Source of the DNA: Nitrospirota bacterium
Lineage (GTDB): Bacteria > Nitrospirota > Nitrospiria > Nitrospirales > UBA8639
Direction: 5' to 3'
DNA: 5,236 nucleotides
Assembly: GCA_029881175.1 (NCBI GenBank)
Contig: JAOUNC010000233.1
Span: 1 to 5,236 of the forward strand
The translations under genes were made by a program, and so were the position numbers. The notes beneath the pieces are model-generated. The model worked only from the letters and a program-made list of their open reading frames with translations, had not been told where the DNA came from and made no database searches. Of this stretch, positions 1 through 5,236 are shown one piece after another (position 1 is the first letter of the stretch; every line of letters starts with the position of its first letter).

Positions 1-1
1 C

Positions 2-277
2 CGGGCCAAGGCGTATGAGACGATTGAGAAGGAACTGGAATTATGTGAGATCTGTGGGGCGGCGATTGCCTGTAAAGATCATTTAGCCTGGATCTGTGAA
101 AGGGTCGGCGAATTGAGTTATGCCAGCCCGACTTTATATCTCTCTCTTCACAAGCAACTCGGCCTTGTCGATCAGAACATCCTTTCGACCGTGAAAGATC
201 AGGGACGTACTGACCGGTTTAAGATTTTGTGCGCGCGTTGCCGAAGGGAGACGACCTTGCTGACAAAGGACGAATAG
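2..277 (+). CDS. Iron-sulfur subunit of a group 4 [NiFe] hydrogenase, HycF/HyfH-like (3' end only)
   Basis: The reading frame is open from the window edge to a TAG at 275-277, giving the last 91 residues; the start lies to the left. The fragment has a CEIC pair at fragment residues 15-18 and a CARC pair at 77-80, with a KDHLAW stretch between them. This resembles the C-terminal extension of E. coli HycF, which carries two CxxC pairs (CRVC and CPEC) behind its ferredoxin domain. HycF-like proteins are electron-carrying ferredoxin-type subunits of formate hydrogenlyase and related membrane-bound hydrogenases. The 4Fe-4S ferredoxin motifs expected further upstream are not in the window, so the assignment rests on this tail and on the adjacent hycI-type gene. 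The tail between the two cysteine pairs is longer than in E. coli HycF. Another ferredoxin or a zinc-ribbon protein is possible. Confidence 0.6.
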   Translation, partial: RAKAYETIEKELELCEICGAAIACKDHLAWICERVGELSYASPTLYLSLHKQLGLVDQNILSTVKDQGRTDRFKILCARCRRETTLLTKDE

Positions 278-310
278 CTCAGTGTCCGAGCATTGTTTAA
301 GTAACGAGGC

Positions 311-316
311 AGGTGG
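311..316 (+). promoter_or_regulatory. Ribosome binding site that favours the ATG start of hycI
   Basis: AGGTGG lies 10 bases before the ATG at 327. An alternative GTG at 282 is preceded by AAAGGA (265-270) at an 11-base distance and would sit only 4 bases after the upstream stop. The ATG is preferred because the 15 extra residues from the GTG do not look like the N-terminus of the HycI family. Confidence 0.5.
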
Positions 317-326
317 AAAATTTACC

Positions 327-800
327 ATGGAAAACATATTCCTTCCGATTCTTCGAGGAAAGACGGTCATCGTCGGAATAGGGAATTCTCTACGAGGAGA
401 CGATGGGTTTGGTCCCGCGCTGCTTGAACAACTCCAGGGGAAAGTCAGTTGTGTCTGTATTGATGCGGGGAATGCCCCGGAGAAATTTCTGGGTGTTATC
501 GTGAAGGAAAAACCAGATACGATATTGTTCGTAGATGCGGCAGACGTAGAATTAGAGCCTGGGCAATACCGGATCTTGAAGCCGGAAGATATTCTTAGGT
601 GTGGTCTCACGACTCATGATATGTCGACGCGAATGCTGATTGAATTTCTTGAGAACCAGACAAAGGCCAATATCTTGATGTTGGGGGTCCAACCGCAACA
701 TCTGTCGTTAGGAGAGGCAATGTCACCGTGCTTAACTCAGACTCTCCATGAGATCGGGATGCTAATTCAGGAGGCGGGTTCATGCATGAAACCCATTTAA
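327..800 (+). CDS. hycI: Hydrogenase maturation endopeptidase, HycI type (peptidase family M52)
   Basis: This cytoplasmic protease removes the C-terminal extension of the large subunit of a [NiFe] hydrogenase once nickel is in place; HycI of E. coli does so for HycE of hydrogenase 3. The 157-residue product is almost the same length as E. coli HycI (156). Motifs occur in family order: VGIGNSLRGDDGFGP at residues 16-30, IDAGNAPE at 45-52, LFVDAADV at 67-74, TTHDM at 95-99 and LGVQP near residue 120. The nickel-sensing residues of HycI (Asp16, Asp62, His90) correspond to Asp26, Asp70 and His97. The NAPE and GVQP motifs match HycI better than HybD or HyaD, which points to a group 4 hydrogenase as substrate. 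It follows a HycF-like gene and its 3' end overlaps the short hypA by 19 bases. A GTG at 282 would add 15 residues. The enzyme assignment is firm; the exact substrate is inferred. Confidence 0.92.
   Translation: MENIFLPILRGKTVIVGIGNSLRGDDGFGPALLEQLQGKVSCVCIDAGNAPEKFLGVIVKEKPDTILFVDAADVELEPGQYRILKPEDILRCGLTTHDMSTRMLIEFLENQTKANILMLGVQPQHLSLGEAMSPCLTQTLHEIGMLIQEAGSCMKPI
769..774 (+). promoter_or_regulatory. Strong ribosome binding site of the short hypA, inside hycI
   Basis: A perfect AGGAGG sits 7 bases before the ATG at 782, within the last codons of hycI. It supports active translation of the short hypA and argues that this gene is not merely a dead remnant. Confidence 0.8.
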
Positions 801-1024
801 TCGAACCCATCATCCAAGGGATATCAGAGCATGCCAAACGGGAGGGAGCCAAAGCGGTGTTAAAGGTCAGGCTCAGAGTCGGGGAGTTGACTGGCGTGAA
901 AGAGGATTCGTTCAAGGCCACATTTGCCATATTGGCGGAAGGCACCCTTTTGGAAACAGCTGACCTGGAAGTCACATTTTTCCCTGGGACTCAGATCGAG
1001 GTCGCTTCCTTTGACATCGACTAA
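782..1024 (+). CDS. hypA: Short HypA-like nickel chaperone lacking the zinc-binding domain
   Basis: HypA delivers nickel to the hydrogenase large subunit together with HypB. This 80-residue protein starts MHE, the canonical N-terminal nickel site (Met1, His2, Glu3), and has the family's N-terminal domain: RLRVGELTGVKEDSFKATFA at residues 30-49, then AEGTLLETADLEV at 52-64. Normal HypA proteins (about 113-120 residues) continue into a zinc ribbon with two CxxC pairs and end in a strand such as GDELRVKSIEIE. Here residue 68 leads directly to GTQIEVASFDID and the stop, so about 35 residues with all four cysteines are missing while the terminal strand is kept. There is not one cysteine in the protein. 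A frameshift is unlikely because the end matches the family end, and I see no CxxC pairs in the 3' sequence in any + strand frame. The RBS is perfect and the gene overlaps hycI. Family membership is firm; nickel-chaperone function without the zinc site is uncertain. Confidence 0.86.
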   Translation: MHETHLIEPIIQGISEHAKREGAKAVLKVRLRVGELTGVKEDSFKATFAILAEGTLLETADLEVTFFPGTQIEVASFDID

Positions 1025-1044
1025 CACACCTCAACTGGTCAATC

Positions 1045-1093
1045 AACAATGTTGCGGATTTTCCTCAATATTGTTTTCGGAAGTCTTGAGGAA
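1045..1093 (+). terminator. Two overlapping hairpins after the short hypA, possible weak terminator
   Basis: About 20 bases after the hypA stop, 1045-1054 pairs with 1066-1075 in a 10-base stem with one G-T pair and an 11-base loop, running into TTTT at 1074-1077. A second perfect 8-base stem pairs TTCCTCAA at 1061-1068 with TTGAGGAA at 1086-1093, and the two cannot form together. The first stem is AT-rich with only three G-C pairs, so intrinsic termination would be weak. Its position at the operon end fits a terminator, but chance pairing in AT-rich DNA cannot be excluded. Confidence 0.3.
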
Positions 1094-1362
1094 GGTTGAG
1101 TTATCCTTGGCTGCAATATCTCTCGAACCATCGTAATGAAGGAGAAGCTGGATGCAAACACTTGAGCCCCTCCTCGCACAGCACTCGTTCTTTCGGGATC
1201 TTGACCCTGCATATCGAAAGTTTATTATAGAATCTGCATAAACGATGAATTTAACGATTTTCTTGAAGCAGTGTAAAGCCAAAACCCTTAACCCCTCATG
1301 GTGATTCATGCTCAGCATTGTTTCGAAGATCGTTTAAATCTTTACCCCAGGAATTCCAGGAA

Positions 1363-1414
1363 TCAACCAAAAACCTTCAATAAGGAATTTGGGAAAAACT
1401 TTTATTTTGGTTGA
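1363..1414. repeat. Perfect 10-base inverted repeat in the spacer
   Basis: TCAACCAAAA at 1363-1372 and TTTTGGTTGA at 1405-1414 are exact inverted copies separated by 32 bases, which contain a small 4-base hairpin (CCTT at 1374-1377 with AAGG at 1382-1385). Just to the left CCAGGAAT is directly repeated at 1347-1354 and 1356-1363. No T-run follows the arms on either strand, so this is not a typical terminator. Function is unknown. Confidence 0.4.
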
Positions 1415-1642
1415 ACACGTTTATGAATTTGCCCAAGGAATTGATTTTAGACAATTCCTGCATTAGGTTAGGGCGAAAAAACAGCCATTCACCATCCAGA
1501 AATCGTTTCTCCGAAAACAGGAAGCTTTCAAATTCCATAGTCATTCCCATAAATTGCCAATGTCCATTTCTTTCTTCATTCGGACAGTCAATCCCTGGGT
1601 TAAAGTCAGATGGCGCATGACCATTTCCTAAGCCGAGATGAA

Positions 1643-1749
1643 TTAAGGGCACCTCTAAAAATCTACGTTTTCTTGAAATTCGGCTTCACAACCAATTGAA
1701 AACATTGGATATGAATTTTTGAAATTGGGGTTTTTAGAGGTGCCCTTAA
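1643..1749. mobile_element. MITE-like element with 15-base terminal inverted repeats and TTAA target duplication
   Basis: TTAAGGGCACCTCTAAAAA at 1643-1661 is matched by its exact reverse complement at 1731-1749. Because TTAA is its own reverse complement, the structure can be read as a 99-base element (1647-1745) with perfect 15-base ends, GGGCACCTCTAAAAA, flanked by a 4-base TTAA direct repeat. The interior of about 69 bases is not symmetric and encodes nothing. This is the layout of a miniature inverted-repeat element moved by a transposase elsewhere. A TTAA duplication fits the YTAR target preference of IS5-type elements, but I do not recognise the ends with certainty. The alternative is a simple long hairpin at the 3' side of hypF. 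Confidence 0.62.
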
Positions 1750-1865
1750 GTTATTTTTACGGTAACGGGTTGACTCTACAAGATGGACAAGTTCCAAGGA
1801 ATTTCTCTTAAAGGGTTCCTTACGAGCATTAAAAATTAATGATAGATGTTGGCGTAATACCGATA

Positions 1866-4223
1866 TCATTTGTTTTTCAGATTCAAGGAAGTAATAGTGG
1901 TCATGGCTTGACCTAAGGGAAGTCCTCCATCGTTGCAAGGGAACTTCTGAGGGAAATAAACTGTGAACCCGCGTCTTATTAGTTCGGCTTCGGATAGCTT
2001 GAGGAGCACGGCATTTTGAAAGACGCCACCGGAGAGGACGATCTGATGACATTGAATGCGTTCGGCAACATCAGCAATCAACATGGCGAGCGCCTGATGA
2101 AATCCGAGTGCAATCGTTGATGGCATTTTTTGTTCTGAGATGTCCCGGACGATGGCAGAGATCAATGGTCGCCAATCGGCCATCCAAGGCCCTTGCGATT
2201 CGTGCTGAGGTTCTAAGGGAATGCGATAGAGTTGAGGATAAGTGTGCTCCATTTCGCTCCCTGCTAAAAATTCAAGAGCCATGGCCGCTTCCCCCTCAAA
2301 GCTTGCGACTTGTGATAGCCCTAATAACGCACTCACCGCATCAAAGAGCCGTCCAATACTGGTTGTGATTGGACAATGTACATCTTTGTTCAATAATGCA
2401 ATCAAAGAACGAGTCATATGTAGTTCTAAGGATTGAAGTGGCGGAAGGTCCCTTTCAAACACGTTCTCACCGAACACCTCATACAATAAGGCCAGTGCAA
2501 CCCGACGCGGTTCTCGCATGCACACCTCTCCACCTGGAAGGCGGAAGGGTCTCACATGAGCAAGGCGTGTGAATTCGGTATCATCACACAGAAGAAACTC
2601 TCCGCCCCACATCGTTTCGTCTAACCCAAATCCTGCTCCATCCCACGCCACCCCAAGGACAGGGTCGTGCAAGCCGTGTTCAGCTCGGCATGCGGCGATG
2701 TGGGCATGGTGATGCTGGATTGGAATCACAGGGATGTTGTGTTGTTCCCCAAACTGATGAGCAAATCTTGATGACCGATAGTCCGGATGATTGTCGCAGC
2801 TAATGGCTTGAGGTGTGAGATGAAACAAGGTCAGCAAATCTGCAATGGTTCGTTCAAATTGAGTAGAGGCCTCCGGAGTCGAAAGATCTCCGATGTGTTG
2901 ACTGACGATAATCTGATTGCCAGAGGTCACGGCAACCGTATTTTTGAGATGGCCGCCAACCGCCAGGATCGGAGACAACCTTTGAGCAGCGTCAAAACCT
3001 GCTTCCACCGCTAGGGGAGTGGGCACATACCCGCGGGCGCGACGACGCATCAAACATTTCTTGTTGACTACTTGAACGATTGAATCATCAACGGGTCTGA
3101 CGATTGGACGATTATGCACCAGAAAGGCATCAGCTATTCCGTGAAGACGCTCGACTGCATCCTGCTCATCAATGACGAGAGGCTCTTCTGAACGGTTCCC
3201 ACTCGTGGCGATGACCGGAATGAGGAGATCATTCATCAAAAGATGATGGAGAGGTGTATGGGGAAGCATGGCGCCTACATAGGGATTATTGGGTGAAACG
3301 TTCCATGCCAAGGTGGATATGGCTCTTTTTCTTATTAATACGATAGGGGCAGCGGGGGAGGTCAGAAGGTCTGATTCATCTGGTGCAATGATGCAATGCT
3401 GTTCCAGGTATTCCAGCGAAGGAAAAAGCACAGCAAAGGGTTTGGTGGGTCGGTGTTTTCGTTGGCGTAATCGTTGGAGGGATGCCGATGATTCAGCAAG
3501 CACCCACAATTGAAATCCTCCCAACCCTTTCACGGCCAATATGCCGCCGTGTCTGACGATTTCTGAGGCGGCGGGAAGTGCCATTTCTCGTTGGACCAGT
3601 AGGTCCCCATTCTGATTCCATAATTCAACCTGAGGGCCACATGAAGGACAGGCGATCGTTTCTGCATGAAACCGGCGGTCAGAAGGATCATCATATTCCC
3701 GTTGGCAATCATTGCAGAAGAGGAACTGATGCATCGTCGTATTGAAACGATCATACGGCAGGCGAAGCGCAATACTGAATCGTGGCCCGCATTGGGCACA
3801 GGTGGTGAATGGATAGCGATACCGGCGTGATTGTGGGTTCTTCATGTCTTGAAGGCAAACTTCACAGGTCGCGAGGTCTGGTGACATAACTGATTGCGTT
3901 TGAACATCCCCTTGGCTGGGGTGAATAAAAAAAGACCGTTGGCCAATGATGGGAATGTGGGTTGACGTCATGGCCTGGATGTTTCCAGTCGGAGGAAGTT
4001 CTGCCGTGATCCGTTTCTGGAAAGCTTGAAGATTTTTTTGGGTTCCTTCCAATTCAAGCAACGTTCCCTGCGGTGTATTCGCAACCCACCCGCCCAGCGA
4101 TAAGTCTTGAGCCAAACGAAACACAAAGGGGCGAAAACCAATGCCTTGAACCGTTCCACGAATGGCCAGTTGAATCCGCTCACGCTGATCAGATCCGATA
4201 GGTGATTGAAGGGCAGAGGTCAT
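1866..4223 (-). CDS. hypF: Carbamoyltransferase HypF, [NiFe] hydrogenase CN-ligand synthesis
   Basis: HypF uses carbamoyl phosphate and ATP to make a carbamoyl adenylate and transfers the carbamoyl group to the C-terminal cysteine of HypE, the source of the CN ligands of the NiFe active site. The 785-residue protein is full length. It begins with an acylphosphatase domain (about 15-105) with VQGIGFRP at 25-32 and catalytic Arg31 and Asn49. The zinc region is perfect: C120/C123, C142/C145, C170/C173 and C192/C195, in the family spacing CX2CX18CX2CX24CX2CX18CX2C. A YrdC-like domain follows (about 215-400), with KGLGGF at 232-237, KHRPTKPFAVL at 256-266 and TSGNRSEEP at 340-348. The Kae1-like domain (about 418-775) has QHHHAH at 503-508, AWDGAGFG at 526-533, LSGGVFQN at 730-737 and NDGG at 764-767. 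The start overlaps the hypA stop by 4 bases (ATGA). No defect is visible. Confidence 0.98.
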   Translation of the reverse strand: MTSALQSPIGSDQRERIQLAIRGTVQGIGFRPFVFRLAQDLSLGGWVANTPQGTLLELEGTQKNLQAFQKRITAELPPTGNIQAMTSTHIPIIGQRSFFIHPSQGDVQTQSVMSPDLATCEVCLQDMKNPQSRRYRYPFTTCAQCGPRFSIALRLPYDRFNTTMHQFLFCNDCQREYDDPSDRRFHAETIACPSCGPQVELWNQNGDLLVQREMALPAASEIVRHGGILAVKGLGGFQLWVLAESSASLQRLRQRKHRPTKPFAVLFPSLEYLEQHCIIAPDESDLLTSPAAPIVLIRKRAISTLAWNVSPNNPYVGAMLPHTPLHHLLMNDLLIPVIATSGNRSEEPLVIDEQDAVERLHGIADAFLVHNRPIVRPVDDSIVQVVNKKCLMRRRARGYVPTPLAVEAGFDAAQRLSPILAVGGHLKNTVAVTSGNQIIVSQHIGDLSTPEASTQFERTIADLLTLFHLTPQAISCDNHPDYRSSRFAHQFGEQHNIPVIPIQHHHAHIAACRAEHGLHDPVLGVAWDGAGFGLDETMWGGEFLLCDDTEFTRLAHVRPFRLPGGEVCMREPRRVALALLYEVFGENVFERDLPPLQSLELHMTRSLIALLNKDVHCPITTSIGRLFDAVSALLGLSQVASFEGEAAMALEFLAGSEMEHTYPQLYRIPLEPQHESQGPWMADWRPLISAIVRDISEQKMPSTIALGFHQALAMLIADVAERIQCHQIVLSGGVFQNAVLLKLSEAELIRRGFTVYFPQKFPCNDGGLPLGQAMTTITSLNLKNK

Positions 4224-4582
4224 GGTGCGCTCTCCACGAATTCAATGTCTGTAATGATGAGTTCAGGGTGGTCTTCCCATACAATATTTCCTGAGAAGCA
4301 GTGAGGGCAGCCGTAGGTCTCGGGAGCACGATCAAAGACCGCATCGCAGGATTGGCATGTTCCGGTCGAAACCCTAACGTGAATGTCCAAGTCGGCGGAA
4401 TCGACAGGAGTGCCCTGAGCAGCAAAATGAAAGGTGGCTTGTAATTCTTCTGCGGTATGACTGGCCAAATGGGAGTGGCTGTCAATTTCTAGTCGAATAA
4501 GAGACAGATTAGTCCCTGGCCGAGTTCGGCATTGTTGTTCGACTTGCTTCACCACCTCTTTCAGCAATTGCAGTTCATGCAT
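4220..4582 (-). CDS. hypA: Hydrogenase nickel-incorporation protein HypA, full length
   Basis: HypA is a cytoplasmic nickel chaperone that works with HypB to load nickel into the hydrogenase large subunit. This 120-residue copy is of normal length. It starts MHEL, with the nickel-binding Met1-His2-Glu3, and contains the family stretch AAQGTPVDSADLDI at 54-67. The structural zinc site is intact: Cys76/Cys79 (CQSC) and Cys92/Cys95 (CPHC), followed by the end strand PELIITDIEFV at 106-116. Its start overlaps the upstream protease by 8 bases (ATGCATGA) and its stop overlaps hypF by 4 bases. The sequence before the ATG has no good ribosome site, so translation probably depends on ribosomes arriving from the protease gene. 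It differs strongly from the short HypA at 782-1024 and is not a recent copy of it. Confidence 0.97.
   Translation of the reverse strand: MHELQLLKEVVKQVEQQCRTRPGTNLSLIRLEIDSHSHLASHTAEELQATFHFAAQGTPVDSADLDIHVRVSTGTCQSCDAVFDRAPETYGCPHCFSGNIVWEDHPELIITDIEFVESAP
4230..4235 (-). promoter_or_regulatory. Ribosome binding site of hypF, inside hypA
   Basis: On the minus strand GGAGAG lies 6 bases before the hypF ATG (4221-4223), within the last codons of hypA. It supports this start and, with the ATGA overlap, translational coupling. Confidence 0.6.
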
Positions 4583-5081
4583 GCGGAAGGTTCAATTCTT
4601 CGACGATAATTCTTTTAATCAGATGATTCATTGCCTGGGATACTTCTGGGGATAGGATGTGTCCTGTTTGAATTTGCTCTAATTCAATGCCAAAGAGGAC
4701 GACGTGTGCAGGCAAGACCTCCAGCGTATGCGCCAGTGTCAGGGCTTCAGCCAAACCAAATGCATGGCTGGAAGCAGTCGATGCCCCCCAGGCAAGCTTT
4801 CCAATCTTCTCAAGATCTTGTGGAAGGGTGAAACGGAAAATCGTTCCGGCTTTAGAGTGGCTATGCACCGCATCAATAAGAATGAGCGTATGTGTTTCCT
4901 CCATATCATGAAGTAAGCTGAGCCCTGATAACCCACCTTCTAGAATGGAAACGTGAGCAGACGCATACGCATGAAGGTGACGCGTCACCAACACACCAAC
5001 CGCATCATCCCCCATAAAAGGGTTCCCCAATCCAATAATTTTTATTTTGGCCATCGGTCCAGTCATATCTTTGGGCGTCAT
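4575..5081 (-). CDS. Hydrogenase maturation protease, HybD/HyaD/HoxW-like (peptidase family M52)
   Basis: This protease trims the C-terminal tail of a [NiFe] hydrogenase large subunit after nickel insertion. In the 168-residue frame, IIGLGNPFMGDDAVGV is at 15-30, ILEGGLSGLSLL at 46-57, LILIDAVHS at 66-74, SSHAFGLAEAL at 104-114 and VVLFGIEL at 127-134. By comparison with E. coli HybD (Glu16, Asp62, His93) the metal ligands are Asp26, Asp70 and His106. The GGLSGL and SHAFGLAE motifs separate it from the HycI-type enzyme at 327-800, so it should serve a different hydrogenase, probably outside group 4; I cannot say which. The start is uncertain. The ATG at 5081 directly follows a G-run that belongs to a repeat-like sequence; ATGs at 5066 and 5054 are alternatives, and the one at 5054 (MAKIKIIGLGNP) gives the most family-like N-terminus (159 residues). 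Its 3' end overlaps hypA by 8 bases. Confidence 0.93.
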   Translation of the reverse strand: MTPKDMTGPMAKIKIIGLGNPFMGDDAVGVLVTRHLHAYASAHVSILEGGLSGLSLLHDMEETHTLILIDAVHSHSKAGTIFRFTLPQDLEKIGKLAWGASTASSHAFGLAEALTLAHTLEVLPAHVVLFGIELEQIQTGHILSPEVSQAMNHLIKRIIVEELNLPHA

Positions 5082-5110
5082 CCCCCCTTTGCCAAATGGG
5101 GTTAGGGGGA
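5082..5110. repeat. C/G-rich palindromic repeat remnant between the DUF559 gene and the protease
   Basis: CCCCTTT at 5084-5090 pairs with AAA (5094-5096) and GGGG (5098-5101) around a GCC loop with one bulged T at 5097, and a further GGGGG lies at 5105-5109. Short C/G-run palindromes of this sort are, in my recollection, common beside DUF559 genes in many bacterial genomes, which is why I read it as a mobile-repeat remnant. It fills nearly the whole gap between the DUF559 stop and the protease start. On the minus strand it could also act as a weak transcription stop for the DUF559 gene, but no T-run follows. Confidence 0.42.
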
Positions 5111-5113
5111 TTT

Positions 5114-5236
5114 CTAGGTTTCTGGTAAGGCCTGAAAAATCACCTCTACAACAGCATCGAGTTCCTGTAACACTTGTAGATTGTTGAATCGTAAAACGCG
5201 CAATCCTTGTTTCTCTAACTCAGCCCTTCGTATTTC
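5114..5236 (-). CDS. DUF559 domain protein (Vsr-like nuclease fold), 3' end only
   Basis: The minus-strand frame is open from the window edge to a TAG at 5114-5116 and gives the last 40 residues. They match the C-terminal end of the DUF559 family: RRAELEKQGLRVLRF at fragment residues 3-17, then N at 18-19, LQVLQELDAVVEVIFQAL at 20-37. The family pattern is an R...L...G..V.RF segment followed by V...L..V...I. DUF559 proteins are about 110-130 residues, share the fold of very-short-patch-repair endonucleases and are thought to be nucleases; their real job is unknown. They are usually solitary, often next to short palindromic repeats, and are not part of hydrogenase maturation. The gene lies 32 bases before the protease gene in the same direction, so read-through from it could supply transcripts to the hyp operon. 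Confidence 0.82.
   Translation of the reverse strand, partial: EIRRAELEKQGLRVLRFNNLQVLQELDAVVEVIFQALPET

Larger units (their letters stand above)
1025..1865. other. AT-rich spacer between two convergent operons, no convincing gene
   Basis: These 841 bases separate the stop of the short hypA from the stop of hypF on the opposite strand. The 60-base blocks at 1201-1260 and 1381-1440 contain about 30% and 32% G+C, well below the genes. Open frames of up to 91 codons exist on both strands (for example 1377-1652 minus, 1411-1620 plus), but none has a recognisable protein signature or a good ribosome site. The region holds a MITE-like element at 1643-1749 and small inverted repeats at 1045-1093 and 1363-1414. 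No GC-rich hairpin with a clear U-run was found for either operon. Confidence 0.7.

Noticed and set aside
282..326. Upstream GTG start for hycI adding 15 residues
   Set aside because: The extra residues do not resemble the family N-terminus and the ATG at 327 has its own ribosome site; the GTG remains possible but is less likely.
1021..1140. Possible frameshift in the short hypA, with the zinc domain continuing in another frame
   Set aside because: No pair of CxxC motifs occurs in any + strand frame downstream, and the existing end already matches the last strand of HypA.
1043..1318. Minus-strand open frame of 91 codons after the short hypA
   Set aside because: The translation looks random and there is no ribosome site or family similarity; it is probably open by chance.
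1411..1620. Plus-strand open frame of 69 codons in the spacer
   Set aside because: It overlaps the minus-strand frame in the same AT-rich DNA, and I see no protein family signature or ribosome site.
1377..1652. Minus-strand open frame of 91 codons in the spacer
   Set aside because: Its GTG start lies inside the MITE-like repeat, there is no recognisable domain, and the sequence is AT-rich with no supporting ribosome site.
1796..1821. Inverted repeat AAGGAA/TTCCTT as a terminator for hypF
   Set aside because: The stem has only six pairs, is rich in A-T, has a 14-base loop and lacks a following T-run on the minus strand.
1663..2052. Minus-strand 129-codon frame at the hypF end
   Set aside because: It overlaps the true hypF reading frame for most of its coding part and begins within it; it is a shadow.

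Overview
This window is a hydrogenase-maturation locus from a bacterium of moderate GC content: roughly half GC in the genes, and 30-40% in the 60-base blocks I counted in the central spacer. It holds two convergent gene sets. Each contains a [NiFe]-hydrogenase maturation protease followed by an overlapping hypA gene. No taxonomic marker is present. A Nitrospira-like (Nitrospirota) or similar chemolithotroph is a low-confidence guess, based on the combination of a group-4-like hydrogenase set, a second set and a DUF559 gene.

Left arm, + strand (1-1024): the 3' end of a gene for a HycF/HyfH-like iron-sulfur subunit, a HycI-type maturation protease, and a very short HypA overlapping hycI by 19 bases. 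The similarity of the first two to formate-hydrogenlyase (group 4) proteins suggests that this arm serves a membrane-bound, energy-converting type hydrogenase whose structural genes lie to the left. The short HypA is the oddest gene here. It keeps the nickel-binding MHE start and the last beta strand of the family but has lost exactly the zinc-ribbon part with its four cysteines.

Centre (1025-1865): 841 bases without a convincing gene, AT-rich, between the two convergent operons. It holds a 99-base MITE-like element with perfect 15-base terminal inverted repeats and a TTAA repeat on both sides, plus several smaller inverted repeats.

Right arm, - strand (5081 down to 1866): a second maturation protease of the HybD/HyaD/HoxW kind, a full-length HypA with the zinc site, and a complete HypF carbamoyltransferase. 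They overlap by 8 and 4 bases and so form a tight, translationally coupled operon. Upstream of it is the 3' end of a DUF559 (Vsr-like nuclease fold) gene, separated by a short C/G-rich hairpin that looks like a mobile-repeat remnant.

How they work together: HypF begins synthesis of the CN ligands of the NiFe site. The HypA proteins help deliver nickel. Each protease then clips the C-terminal tail of its own hydrogenase large subunit. HypF is usually shared between hydrogenases, while the proteases are specific, so two different proteases imply at least two [NiFe] hydrogenases in this organism. The HypB, C, D and E partners and the hydrogenase subunits themselves are outside the window.
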